The notes below the pieces were generated by a model. The model was given only the letters and a program-made list of their open reading frames with translations, ran no database searches and was not told the DNA's origin. From Microbacterium foliorum (GTDB taxonomy: Bacteria > Actinomycetota > Actinomycetes > Actinomycetales > Microbacteriaceae): 64,000 nt of DNA. The translations under genes were made by a program, and so were the position numbers. The stretch spans positions 1,364,001-1,428,000 of the forward strand of contig NZ_CP031425.1 of assembly GCF_003367705.1 (NCBI RefSeq). Reading direction: 5' to 3'. This document shows positions 45,898 to 54,239 of the stretch, piece after piece. Within the stretch, counting starts at the first letter, position 1. Each line of letters starts with the position of its first letter.

Positions 45898-46685
45898 CGC
45901 GTGCCTCCGTCGGGCCGCCAGAGGGTCGCCGTGGCATCGCGCAGCAGCCCCTTCGTCACGCTCGACGCGGGCGCGCTCAGGAGGGTGCGCACCGGGGCCG
46001 TCTCGACGACGTCTCCGTCTTCGAGCACGACTCCGTGCGTGGCGACCTGCGCGAGCACCGCGAGGTCGTGGGTGATGAACACCAGCGACATGCCCTGCTC
46101 CTCGGTGAGACCCAGCAGCAGGGCGAGGATCTCTGCCTGGATGGTGACGTCGAGAGCCGTGGTCGGCTCGTCGGCGATGAGCAGGTGCGGGCGGCAGGCG
46201 AGTGCCATCGCGATCGCCACGCGCTGTCGTTGGCCGCCCGAGAGCTGATGCGGGTAGCGGTCGACGATCCCCTCGGGATCGGGCAGACGCACCCGCGCCG
46301 CCTCCTGGATCGCACGATCACGGGCATCGCGGCGGCCGATGCCCTCGTGGATGCGTATCGACTCGGCGATCTGCCTGCCCACCGTGCGGATCGGGTTCAG
46401 CGCCGTGCGGGGCTCCTGGAACACGATGCCGATCTCGTCACCGCGCAGTCGCGCGAGTTCCCGATCGGGCATGCCGATCAGCTCGGTGCCGTTCCAGCGG
46501 ATGCTGCCACTCGCCGCCGCGCCGTCGGGGAGCAGGCCGAGCACGGCGAGCGCGGTGAGCGACTTGCCCGACCCGGACTCTCCGATGAGACCGAGACGGG
46601 CGCCGTCCGGCACCTCGAACGAGATGCCGTCGACGACGGGGCGACCGTCGATGCGGATGACCAGGTCCTCCACGATGAGACTCAT
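45894..46685 (-). CDS. Peptide/nickel-type ABC transporter ATPase (DppD/OppD-like)
   Basis: This 263-residue ATPase has Walker [21 protein letters not shown], signature [16 protein letters not shown] and Walker [14 protein letters not shown]. The ATG overlaps the stop of the permease gene upstream. It forms a heterodimer with the following ATPase in this class of importer. ATG 46685 starts [14 protein letters not shown], a typical beginning. Confidence 0.93.
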   Translation of the reverse strand: MSLIVEDLVIRIDGRPVVDGISFEVPDGARLGLIGESGSGKSLTALAVLGLLPDGAAASGSIRWNGTELIGMPDRELARLRGDEIGIVFQEPRTALNPIRTVGRQIAESIRIHEGIGRRDARDRAIQEAARVRLPDPEGIVDRYPHQLSGGQRQRVAIAMALACRPHLLIADEPTTALDVTIQAEILALLLGLTEEQGMSLVFITHDLAVLAQVATHGVVLEDGDVVETAPVRTLLSAPASSVTKGLLRDATATLWRPDGGTR

Positions 46686-47548
46686 GCGACCACCGCCGGG
46701 GTGTGGATCTCGGCCGCGCGGTGACGCAGCGTCGGGTCGGTCGCCTCGCGCAGGGCGTCCCCGAGCAGGTTGAGGGCGAGCACGGTGATGGTGATGGCGA
46801 GGCCCGGCCAGATGACCGAGAGCGGGTGCACGCCGATGTAGCGCTGCAGATCGGACAGAAGAAGACCCCAGCTCGGGTCGGTGACCGCAGCGCCGAATCC
46901 CAGGTACGACAACCCGGCCTCGGCGAGCACGGCGACCGCCATCGACCATGAGAGCTGCACGATGAACACCGGGGCGACGTTGGGCAGCAGGTGCCGGAGC
47001 AGGCTCTGTGCCGGCGTCAGACCGGAGGCCCGGGCGGCGAGGACGAAGTCGCTCTGCTGCACACGGCGGAGCTCGGGGCGGGTCACGCGGGCGATGTTCA
47101 CGCCGAATCCGATGCCGACCGCCCAGATCACGACCCACAGCGACCCGCCCCACACCGACGAGATCATCATCGCGATCAGCAGGACGGGGAACGCGATGAG
47201 GATGTCGACGAGCACCGCGACCGTCTCGCGGAGCCACCGGGCGGTCAGCGCGCCGAGAGCGGCGAGTGCGATGCCGACGAGGGTCGCGATGATCCCGGCG
47301 CCGACGCTCACGAAGACCGTCGTGCGGGCTCCCGCCATGAGCAGGCTCAGGATGTCACGGCCGGTGTCGTCGGTGCCCAGCAGATGCGGCCAGCTCGGCA
47401 CCGACCAGCGCGCGCCGATGTCGGACGTCTGCGGGTCGAACGGCGTCCACAGCAGTGAGACGAGCGCGGTGAGAGCGACGAGCGCGATGACGATCAGTCC
47501 GAACCGCCCTGTGGCGGTGCGCAGCAGCCGTGGCAGCCAGCCGGGCAT
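46682..47548 (-). CDS. ABC transporter permease, DppC-like
   Basis: This 288-residue inner-membrane permease has an N-terminal segment (FGLIVIALVALTALVSLLWT), the HLLGTDDTGRDILSLL motif diagnostic of DppC-type subunits, and the EAA loop ARASGLTPAQSLLRHLLPNV that contacts the ATPases. ATG 47548 overlaps the upstream permease stop by one base (TGATG), so it is [12 protein letters not shown]. Confidence 0.93.
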   Translation of the reverse strand: MPGWLPRLLRTATGRFGLIVIALVALTALVSLLWTPFDPQTSDIGARWSVPSWPHLLGTDDTGRDILSLLMAGARTTVFVSVGAGIIATLVGIALAALGALTARWLRETVAVLVDILIAFPVLLIAMMISSVWGGSLWVVIWAVGIGFGVNIARVTRPELRRVQQSDFVLAARASGLTPAQSLLRHLLPNVAPVFIVQLSWSMAVAVLAEAGLSYLGFGAAVTDPSWGLLLSDLQRYIGVHPLSVIWPGLAITITVLALNLLGDALREATDPTLRHRAAEIHTPAVVA

Positions 47549-48495
47549 CAGGCCTCCCTCTGTCGCGGGTCGATCGCCCGATGCGCCAGATCGACGACGA
47601 ACCCGACGACCAGCACGAATCCGGTGAGCACGAGAAGCTCGCTCTGCACCTTGACGAGGTCGCGGGTGCCGACGTCGGCCACGAGCATCCGCCCGATCCC
47701 CGGCAGGGTGAACAGCTGCTCGATCACCACCGAGCCGACGATGATCCCGGCGATCTGCAGCCCGAGGACCGTGATGATCGACAGGCCGACCGCGGGGATG
47801 CCGTGCGAGATCAGGGCGCGGGTGCGCGTGAGTCCTTTGGCGGCGGCGGTGCGGACGAAGTCCTGCCCCGCGGCCTGCAGCGTGGCGCTGCGGACGAAGC
47901 GCATCAGCATGGCCCCCTCCACGATGCCGATGGTGAGGGCGGGGAGCAGCAGTGACTCGATCGCCTTGCCCGGGGTGCTCCAGCCGGTGCGCGGGAACCC
48001 CTGCGGGGGGAGCCAGCCCAGCCACACCGAGAAGACCACGATCAGCATCATCCCCGCCCACACGACCGGGACGGCGGCGAGGGCCTGTGCGCCCACGCTG
48101 AGCGCGGTGCCTCCGCGCGCGTTGCGCCGCAGCGCCGCGAGGATGCCGAACGGCACGGCGATGAGCACGGCGATGAGGAGGGCCATGATGCCGAGCGGCA
48201 CCGTGACCTGCGACTTCAGCAGCAGCTCCTCGCCGACCGACGCCCCCGAGAGCAGCGATGTGCCCAGATCGCCGCGGAACAGTCCGCCGATCCACTCGGC
48301 GTACTGCACGGGGAGCGGGCGGTCGAGGCCGAGCGATTCACGGAGCGCCTGGACCTCCGCGGGCGAGGCCTGGGTGCCGGCGATGAGCTGTGCGACGTCA
48401 CCGGGCAGCACACGCAGCGTCAGGAAGATCACGGCACTCGACACGAGGAGCCCTGCGATGAGCAGGGCTCCTCGGACGAGCGCGTAGCGGATCAC
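47548..48495 (-). CDS. ABC transporter permease, DppB-like
   Basis: This 315-residue permease has six membrane segments, the N-terminal motif FLTLRVLPGDVAQLIAGTQA typical of DppB-type subunits, and the EAA loop RTAAAKGLTRTRALISHGIP. GTG 48495 is the start. It lies 13 bases after the binding-protein gene. Confidence 0.93.
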   Translation of the reverse strand: MIRYALVRGALLIAGLLVSSAVIFLTLRVLPGDVAQLIAGTQASPAEVQALRESLGLDRPLPVQYAEWIGGLFRGDLGTSLLSGASVGEELLLKSQVTVPLGIMALLIAVLIAVPFGILAALRRNARGGTALSVGAQALAAVPVVWAGMMLIVVFSVWLGWLPPQGFPRTGWSTPGKAIESLLLPALTIGIVEGAMLMRFVRSATLQAAGQDFVRTAAAKGLTRTRALISHGIPAVGLSIITVLGLQIAGIIVGSVVIEQLFTLPGIGRMLVADVGTRDLVKVQSELLVLTGFVLVVGFVVDLAHRAIDPRQREA

Positions 48496-48508
48496 GGGGT
48501 GTGCGTCG

Positions 48509-50032
48509 TCACTTCTCGGCGGCCACGGTCACGCCGGCCAGGTTGATGCGGGAGTTGATCGAGTCCTTCGGGAAGCCGGTGACCTGCGGGCTCACGGCCG
48601 TGATGGTCGCGCCGTTGTACAGCCAGTCGGCCGCATGGTCCTCCGAGACGATGCGGGCCGCCTTCGCCAGGAGGTCTGCGGACGCGTCGGGATCGACCTC
48701 GGCGAGCGCCTCGGCATAGAGACTCTGCACCTCGGCGTTGTCATAGCCGAAGTAGTAGTCGGGGTTCGCGAAGTTCCCGAAGTCGCGCGGCTCGACGTGC
48801 AGCACGAAGCTGAGGTCGAAGTCGCGGTTGGTGTAGACGTCCTCGAGCCACGTCGGGAACTCCACGGAGTCGACGTCGAGGGTCACGCCGACCTTCTGGA
48901 AGTCGGAGATCAGGACCTTCGGCACGGTGGTGCCGTAGAAGCTCGGGATCGTGAGGGTGAGTTCCAGGTCTTCCTGTCCTGCCTCCGCCAGCAGCTCCTT
49001 TGCCTTCTCCGGGTCATAGGACACGACGTCGGAGAGGTCTTCATAGCCGGGGTCGAGCTCGGGGATCGGACCATAGAGCGTGGATCCCGCGCCGACGGCC
49101 GCGACGAGAGCGTCGTGGTCGATCGCGAGACGGAGCGCCTCGCGCACCCTGACGTCGTCGAGGGGGGCCTTCGCGTTGTTGAACGCCAGCGTCGCCTTGT
49201 CGGTGGTGCGGCCGGTGGTCAGGGTGAAGTCGCCGGAGTCCTCCAGCTGCGGGGCGAGGTTCGGATCCACCGCGGTGAGCACCTGCACGCCACCGTCGAG
49301 GGCGGTGTTCACGCCGGCGGTGAAGTCGGGGATGTACTGGAACTCGACCTCGGCGACACCGGCCGGCTCACCCCAGTACGCCTCGTTGCGGGCGAACGTG
49401 ATGGCGCTGCCCTTGCTCCACCGGGTCAGCGTGAAAGGTCCGGTGCCGTTCTCGGCGGTCTTGAGATCGGTGGTGTCACCGGTCTGGAAGACGAGCCCGG
49501 CGGGCCCGGTGAGGGAGAAGAGGAAGTTCTGGTTCGGCGCGCTGAGCACGATCTGCACAGTGGTCGGGTCGGGCGCGGTGATCGAGGCGACCGAGGCGAA
49601 CTCGGCGTTGCCCTGCAGGGTGGCGTCGGTGCGCACGGCCTCGTACGAGGCCACCACGTCGGCCGAGGTGAGGGCGGCGCCGCTGTGGAAGGCGATGCCG
49701 TCGTTGAGCGTGAACGTATAGGTCAGGCCGTCCTCCGACACCTCGTAGTCCGACGCGAGGCGTGGTTCGATCTCATTGTCCTGCGACCGGCTGACGAGGC
49801 CCTCGTAGATGTTGTCGATCAGGATCTGCTCGAGCGCCGCCCCGCTGGTGTGGCGGATGTCGAGGTTCGTCGGTTCCAGCACGAGCCCCACCTGCAGGGT
49901 CGCGTCAGGGTCGGGCTCGCCGATGGGGGCGGTGGGCTCGGGTTCGGTGCCCCCGCCCGCGCAGGCGGAGAGGACGATGGCGCTCGCCGCGATCGCGGAG
50001 ATCAGCGCGAGTCGTCGCGTTCGTCGGAACAT
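48509..50032 (-). CDS. Extracellular solute-binding lipoprotein of a peptide/nickel ABC importer
   Basis: This 507-residue family 5 binding protein captures the substrate outside the membrane. The signal ends in the lipobox LSAC with acceptor C24, followed by a Gly/Pro/Glu linker. The mature part has DIRHTSGAALEQILIDNIYE, IEPRLASDYEVSEDGLTYTF and ENGTGPFTLTRW. The ligand cannot be told from sequence alone. It is the first gene of the five-gene operon. TAGGCT (50084-50079) on the minus strand predicts a leader of about 40 bases with GAGAGGA before the ATG. Confidence 0.93.
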   Translation of the reverse strand: MFRRTRRLALISAIAASAIVLSACAGGGTEPEPTAPIGEPDPDATLQVGLVLEPTNLDIRHTSGAALEQILIDNIYEGLVSRSQDNEIEPRLASDYEVSEDGLTYTFTLNDGIAFHSGAALTSADVVASYEAVRTDATLQGNAEFASVASITAPDPTTVQIVLSAPNQNFLFSLTGPAGLVFQTGDTTDLKTAENGTGPFTLTRWSKGSAITFARNEAYWGEPAGVAEVEFQYIPDFTAGVNTALDGGVQVLTAVDPNLAPQLEDSGDFTLTTGRTTDKATLAFNNAKAPLDDVRVREALRLAIDHDALVAAVGAGSTLYGPIPELDPGYEDLSDVVSYDPEKAKELLAEAGQEDLELTLTIPSFYGTTVPKVLISDFQKVGVTLDVDSVEFPTWLEDVYTNRDFDLSFVLHVEPRDFGNFANPDYYFGYDNAEVQSLYAEALAEVDPDASADLLAKAARIVSEDHAADWLYNGATITAVSPQVTGFPKDSINSRINLAGVTVAAEK

Positions 50033-50125
50033 GGGGTGTTTCCTCTCGGTGCGGCATGTGCTGTGTGCCGATGGATCGAGCCTAGGGATGTGTCGGGCGG
50101 GTGTGGGCCGATGTGGAACGGGAGG

Positions 50126-51052
50126 TCACAAATCGGCGGAGGGGAGGGTGGCGGTGATCAGCGCCGCGAGCTCCGACGGGGCGGTCTCCTGCGCGTTGTG
50201 CGTCGCCGCGATGGTGATGACTCGTGCGTGCGGAAGCCGACGAGAGAAGTCGTCGGCATCGGACGCGCTCACGAAGCCGTCGGAGGCCCGCACGAGTGTG
50301 AGCGGGGCGCTCGTCCGCGTGAGGTCGTCCCAGCCGGCGTCGCTGAGCACCGAGGGGGCGGACTCGTCTCCCGGGGCGTGAGCTGCCAGCGCCTGAGCGG
50401 CCAGATGGGCGAAATGGTGCTTCCATTCGACTCTGCCGTCGTCGCGGACGCGGGTGTTGAACAGCACGCCGCGTTCCGTGTCGGGCCGGGAGCCGCCGAA
50501 TCCGAACGCGATGGCCCGGTCGACGAGTTCGTCGCGGCTCGCGAAGTCGGTGGGGCCCGCATAGAACTCCCGCAGGGCGGCGGGTCCCGCGGAGGTGTCG
50601 ATGCCGGGTGTGATGTCGACGACGATCAGCGCGGATACGAGCTCGGGGCGTGCGGCGCCGAGGGAGGCTCCGGTGAGCCCGCCGAGCGACTGCCCGACGA
50701 TCAGCTGCGGGCGGTCGGTCCACGCGTCGAGGGCCGCGGCGACGTCGACGGCGAGGGTGCGCGGTGTGTAGTCGAGGTCGTCTCGCCAGGAGGAGTCGCC
50801 GTGACCCGCGAGGTCGATCGCCAGGACCGGTCGCTGCAGGGAGAGCACCGTCGTGTCCCAGGTGTGCGCGTTGAGGCCGGCCCCGTGCAGCAGCGTGATC
50901 TCGGGCGAGCCTGCTCCGTATCGGAGGGCGCTGACCTGCCGGCCGCCGGGGAGGGGCAGCGTCAGTCGCTCCACGGGGGGAGCGGCGACGCCGAGAGCCT
51001 GCGCCTGCGCGGGAAGATAGCTGAACTCGCTGATGTCGATCGCCACCTGCAT
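50126..51052 (-). CDS. Alpha/beta hydrolase
   Basis: This 308-residue hydrolase has the oxyanion motif LLHGAGLNAHTWD, the nucleophile elbow GQSLGG with S122, an acidic residue in VRASDGFV and the catalytic His in ATHNAQE (about H285). The substrate is unknown; esterase, lactonase or epoxide hydrolase activity are all possible. It lies 73 bases upstream of the ABC binding-protein gene end-on, on the same strand, and is divergent from the AhpD-like gene across an AT-rich gap. Confidence 0.88.
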   Translation of the reverse strand: MQVAIDISEFSYLPAQAQALGVAAPPVERLTLPLPGGRQVSALRYGAGSPEITLLHGAGLNAHTWDTTVLSLQRPVLAIDLAGHGDSSWRDDLDYTPRTLAVDVAAALDAWTDRPQLIVGQSLGGLTGASLGAARPELVSALIVVDITPGIDTSAGPAALREFYAGPTDFASRDELVDRAIAFGFGGSRPDTERGVLFNTRVRDDGRVEWKHHFAHLAAQALAAHAPGDESAPSVLSDAGWDDLTRTSAPLTLVRASDGFVSASDADDFSRRLPHARVITIAATHNAQETAPSELAALITATLPSADL

Positions 51053-51095
51053 ATTCTGCTCTGTCCTCCGGGGTCGTGAGAAATGGGAGAGCGAT

Positions 51096-51127
51096 ATGAC
51101 AGGTGATTACTGTATTTTACCTATCAT
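51096..51127. promoter_or_regulatory. 32-base inverted repeat in an AT-rich divergent region
   Basis: ATGACAGGT at 51096-51104 and ACCTATCAT at 51119-51127 pair at eight of nine positions around a 14-base spacer. The region is the most AT-rich of the window and separates the hydrolase and AhpD-like genes. It looks like a binding site for a dimeric regulator whose half-sites lie about two helix turns apart; the regulator is unknown. Confidence 0.5.
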
Positions 51128-51223
51128 TACGGCACTTGATTCGTATCTAGGCTTGTCAGTTTGTTTTCGAGCACGCAACACGTGACGCCGCATGAGGCGG
51201 CTCCGCCGGAATATCATGGACTC

Positions 51224-51718
51224 ATGAGCGAGAAGCGTGTGCACCTCTCCAAGACCGAACCGGCCGCCTACCAGGCGCTGGACGCGTTCGCCCGGACGGT
51301 CGGCGAGATCTGCGCGGCGAACGGCATCGACGATCGTCTCAAGGAGATCGTGATGATCCACTGCTCGCAGCTGAACGGGTGCAGCTTCTGCACCCGTCTG
51401 CACGTCGACAGGGCGCTCAAGGCGGGCCTCGACACCGACACGCTCATGCAGATCGCCACCTGGCGCGAGAGCGACGTCTTCAGCGAGCGCGAAGAGGCGG
51501 CGCTCGAACTCGCCGAGGCGTTCACCTTCATCGCCGAGGAAGGCATCTCCGACGAGGTGTATGACCGGGTCGGCGGTGTCTTCACCGAGAAGGAGTACGC
51601 GGCGCTCAGCTGGGCATGCGTCTCGATCAACGCGTTCAACCGTGTCGTGATCGCCGGACGCTACCCCGTACCGCCTCGACAGCCACAGGCCCAGGCCCAG
51701 CCACAGGCCCAGGCATGA
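51224..51718 (+). CDS. Carboxymuconolactone decarboxylase / AhpD-like protein
   Basis: This 164-residue protein has the AhpD core with C53-X2-C56-X3-H60 (GCSFCTRLHVDRAL), the thiol-peroxidase-type active site. A two-fold Pro-Gln-Ala repeat at the C-terminus (PRQPQAQAQPQAQA) comes from an 18-base tandem duplication at 51680-51715. TATCAT ends six bases before ATG 51224, so the mRNA is probably leaderless. The stop overlaps the next ATG (ATGA). Confidence 0.9.
   Translation: MSEKRVHLSKTEPAAYQALDAFARTVGEICAANGIDDRLKEIVMIHCSQLNGCSFCTRLHVDRALKAGLDTDTLMQIATWRESDVFSEREEAALELAEAFTFIAEEGISDEVYDRVGGVFTEKEYAALSWACVSINAFNRVVIAGRYPVPPRQPQAQAQPQAQA
51680..51715 (+). repeat. 18-base tandem duplication at the 3' end of the AhpD-like gene
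   Basis: CAGCCACAGGCCCAGGCC (51680-51697) is repeated at 51698-51715 with one difference at the last base. It encodes QPQAQA twice, and the second copy ends in the overlap with the phosphatase start codon. Unit changes would keep frame. Confidence 0.8.
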
Positions 51719-52437
51719 CGGTCCTCGACGTCGGCGGCGTCACCAACGTCAGAGACGTCGGGGGGATGCCTGCTCGCGGTGGCCGGATCCGCTCGGGCGT
51801 CCTGCTGCGTTCGGGACAGCTCTCGGGGGTGACCACGGCCGGCGCGCACGAGGTGCGTCGACGCATCGCCCACATCGTCGACCTGCGCGACGGCGAGGAG
51901 GTGGCGGCAGAGCCGACCGAGATCGACGGACCGGACACCACGCACCTTCCCCTGTTCCTCGGCTCCGTGCGGTCCTTCTTCGAGACCGACACGAGCCTCG
52001 ACGACCTCTACCTGCATCTCCTCGAGGAGAGCGGGTCGAGGCTGGTGGACGCGATCCGCATCATCGCGGCGGGCGAGCCCACGCTGGTTCACTGCACGGT
52101 GGGCAAAGACCGTACGGGCGTGACCGTGGCGCTCGCTCTGGCCGCGGTGGGTGCCGACCGCGAGGCGATCATCGCGGACTATGCGCTCACCGAGTCGCAG
52201 CTGCCCGCAGAGCGGTCGCGCCGCATCGTCGCCTATCTGCGGTCGCAGCATCCTGACGCGGTGCATGCCGCAGCTCTGGCCACGCAGTCGCCCGCACCGG
52301 TCATGCGCGCGCTGCTGCAGAAGGTCGATGAGAGGTGGGGTTCGGCGTCCGGATACCTGCGCGCCAACGGCATGACCGAGGTCGAACTCGAGCGCCTCCA
52401 CGCCGCCCTCGTGGAATCGGACGCCGAGCAAGGTTAG
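51715..52437 (+). CDS. Tyrosine/serine protein phosphatase, PtpB-like
   Basis: This 240-residue phosphatase has the N-terminal NVRDVGGMPARGG, FRSGQL-like RSGQLSGVT, and the P-loop HCTVGKDRTGVTVALAL with catalytic C127 and R133. The K-D between cysteine and arginine is typical of the mycobacterial PtpB/MptpB group with mixed protein and lipid phosphatase activity. It is [15 protein letters not shown] coupled to the AhpD-like gene. Its stop codon lies inside a probable iron box for the next gene. Confidence 0.9.
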   Translation: MTVLDVGGVTNVRDVGGMPARGGRIRSGVLLRSGQLSGVTTAGAHEVRRRIAHIVDLRDGEEVAAEPTEIDGPDTTHLPLFLGSVRSFFETDTSLDDLYLHLLEESGSRLVDAIRIIAAGEPTLVHCTVGKDRTGVTVALALAAVGADREAIIADYALTESQLPAERSRRIVAYLRSQHPDAVHAAALATQSPAPVMRALLQKVDERWGSASGYLRANGMTEVELERLHAALVESDAEQG

Positions 52438-52447
52438 GCAACCCTTC
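52429..52447 (+). promoter_or_regulatory. Probable DtxR/IdeR iron box upstream of the SIP-domain gene
   Basis: CAAGGTTAGGCAACCCTTC matches the 19-base iron-box consensus TTAGGTTAGSCTAACCTAA at 13 positions, including AGGTTAGGC on the left arm and CCT on the right. It overlaps the phosphatase stop and lies just upstream of TACGAT (52456-52461), so an iron-loaded repressor would block the SIP-domain gene when iron is plentiful. Confidence 0.6.
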
Positions 52448-52470
52448 ACCTGGTGTACGATTGATGCATC

Positions 52471-52941
52471 ATGGAGACCTTCCTCGAGACCCGCAGCACG
52501 CGCGCCGCGCGTCGTGAAGCGCGTCGTCGCGCGCACCACCTCGTGACGGCCGACGAGCACTCGCTCGGCGAGCTCGAGGTCTTCCTGGCGACGCTGCCGC
52601 TGTGCGCCTCCGGACGGATCTTCATCGAGGTGGCCGATGCCGCCGACATCGGCGTGATCGATGCACCCGGACGCATGACGGTCACGTGGCTCGCTCGAGC
52701 CCAGCGCTCCGGCGCTCCGGGCACAGGTCGGGCGTGCGCGCCCGGTCAGGCGCTCGCGCGTGCAACCTGCGCATGGGCCGACGAGATGCTCTGCGACGAC
52801 GAGTTCGAGACGCGTGTGACTCTGCTCGGCGGCTACCTCGGCTCGGCGGACATCGTCGAGCACCTGACCGGATCGCTCCAGATCCAGCCCGGTCAGATCT
52901 ACGCGCCGGAGCGGTTCGGGCTTCTCCCCGCCGACCGCTGA
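52471..52941 (+). CDS. Stand-alone SIP (siderophore-interacting protein) domain protein
   Basis: This 156-residue protein corresponds to the NAD(P)H-binding C-terminal domain of siderophore-interacting flavoproteins (LVTADEHSLGELEVFLATLP, RIFIEVADAADI, VTWLARAQRS, WADEMLCDDEFETRV). The FAD-binding half is missing, so on its own it is unlikely to be a complete ferric-siderophore reductase; it may work with another subunit. TACGAT lies nine bases before ATG 52471, behind a probable iron box. Its last 43 bases overlap the converging HExxH gene. Confidence 0.85.
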   Translation: METFLETRSTRAARREARRRAHHLVTADEHSLGELEVFLATLPLCASGRIFIEVADAADIGVIDAPGRMTVTWLARAQRSGAPGTGRACAPGQALARATCAWADEMLCDDEFETRVTLLGGYLGSADIVEHLTGSLQIQPGQIYAPERFGLLPADR

Positions 52942-53378
52942 GGCGCGCTCCGGCGTACGTAGTTGCCGTCTTCGAGACCGGCCTCGATCTCGAACCGATT
53001 GCGCAGCGGGTCCCGCCCCGCGAACAGGTAGAGCACGGGCAGCAGCATGCCGTACCGCAGCCACTGCGCCTTGTGCACGGCCTCGTGACGCAGTACTGCG
53101 TCGCTCGGGCGCGTATCTCCGGTGAGGAAGCAGCCGCCGACGCAGACGCCACCGCGATTGAAGGTCCACTGCGGCATGCCGCGGAACACCCAGAGCCCCG
53201 ACCGGCGCTCGACCGGCCCCGTACTCCAGAGCGATCCCCAGATCCAGCCGACGGCGGTGCCCCACCAGTAGCCGATCCGGCTGACGGGGGAGCGCAGGAG
53301 GAACGAGGGGATCCGTCGGTCGAGGCGTCGACCTCGGGCGAGAGCTCGCTCTGCGGCGGGGCGCCAATCCTCGGTCAT
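52899..53378 (-). CDS. Small HExxH-motif protein of unknown function
   Basis: This 159-residue protein carries H98-E99-A-V-H102 (LRHEAVHKAQWLRYG), a zincin-like metal motif, with glutamates at 130, 132 and 136 as possible third ligands. The Q after the motif recalls DUF4157-type HExxHxxQ proteins. Hydrophobic stretches (RIGYWWGTAVGWIWGSLW and MLLPVLYLFAG) may touch a membrane. I cannot assign a substrate. The ATG overlaps the arginase-family stop (ATGA), and the 3' end overlaps the SIP gene by 43 bases. Confidence 0.75.
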   Translation of the reverse strand: MTEDWRPAAERALARGRRLDRRIPSFLLRSPVSRIGYWWGTAVGWIWGSLWSTGPVERRSGLWVFRGMPQWTFNRGGVCVGGCFLTGDTRPSDAVLRHEAVHKAQWLRYGMLLPVLYLFAGRDPLRNRFEIEAGLEDGNYVRRSAPQRSAGRSPNRSGA

Positions 53379-54178
53379 GCGACAGCACCCACCAGCCGCA
53401 GCAGCGCTCCGAGATCCTCGACGGCGTCGGCGGGAGAGCGGGGAGCGAATCCCGCGATCGTCGCTCCGGCGAGCGGCACGCGGGACCTCAGCGCACGGAT
53501 GGCGGCGCTCAAGGCGGCAGGGGCGAGACCGAACGGCGCGGGGGAGGAGACTCCCGCGATCTCGGCCGGATCGAGCACGTCGACGTCGATGTGCACCCAC
53601 ACCCGCTGGGCACCGGTGGCCGCGACGGCATCCGCGAGTGCGTCGACGTCGTCGAGGTCGGAGACGGAGAGCTGACGCAGGCCGGCGAGGGGCACGACCT
53701 CCGCGTCGTCGAGATTGCGCATCCCCACCGTGACGACCCGATCGCGCCGGACGGCCGGATCGAGCACGAGCTGCGTCTCGCCCTCACCGAGCACCGCTCT
53801 CAGGGCCATGCCGGAGAAGGCGCCCGAGGGCGAGCACTCCGGGGTGTGCAGGTCGGCGTGCGCGTCGCACCAGACGACGGCGAGATCGTCGGTACCGCCG
53901 GGGAGGGCGGCGAGGGCCGCGACGGTGACGCTGCAATCGCCGCCGATGATCACCGTGTCGGCGGTCATCGCCTCGTCCACCAGTTCGCGCGTGCGCAGCA
54001 GAGCGCTGAGTCGTCGCACGCCGGTGCCGAGAGACTCGCCGGCTTCGACGGGGACGTCGAGCATCGTGGTCGCCGCGCGGGGCAGATCGCCCGCGATCGC
54101 CGACGCGCCGTCGACGAGAAGCATCGCCCGCGGGGCGGGAGAACCCTGCCACTGCGGGACGACGAGGAATCGCACCAT
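53375..54178 (-). CDS. Arginase/agmatinase/formiminoglutamase family enzyme
   Basis: This 267-residue metalloenzyme has the binuclear metal motifs in order: IIGGDCSVTVAALA (D81, with Cys82 where classical arginases have His), WCDAHADLHTPE (D105, H107, D109) and WVHIDVDVLDP. The family hydrolyses guanidino compounds to urea or releases formamide. The GGDCS variant is common in actinobacterial members, so the exact substrate is uncertain. ATG 54178 has GGAGG five bases upstream and is preferred over an upstream in-frame start. It is followed by the HExxH gene with overlap. Confidence 0.87.
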   Translation of the reverse strand: MVRFLVVPQWQGSPAPRAMLLVDGASAIAGDLPRAATTMLDVPVEAGESLGTGVRRLSALLRTRELVDEAMTADTVIIGGDCSVTVAALAALPGGTDDLAVVWCDAHADLHTPECSPSGAFSGMALRAVLGEGETQLVLDPAVRRDRVVTVGMRNLDDAEVVPLAGLRQLSVSDLDDVDALADAVAATGAQRVWVHIDVDVLDPAEIAGVSSPAPFGLAPAALSAAIRALRSRVPLAGATIAGFAPRSPADAVEDLGALLRLVGAVA

Positions 54179-54197
54179 GAATGCCTCCGTGGAGAGA

Positions 54198-54233
54198 GCG
54201 GATGCCCCGGACACGACGGTCCGGGGCATCCGC
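54198..54233 (-). terminator. Terminator after pspA
   Basis: A perfect 15-bp stem (54198-54212 with 54219-54233) with a 6-base loop lies seven bases past the pspA stop and 20 bases before the arginase-family start. It separates the TPM-pspA unit from the next genes. Confidence 0.82.
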
Positions 54234-54239
54234 GGGGTG

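Noticed and set aside
48635..51079. 814-codon plus-strand frame
   Set aside because: Antisense to the ABC binding protein and the alpha/beta hydrolase, both of which have clear motifs. No plausible protein features.
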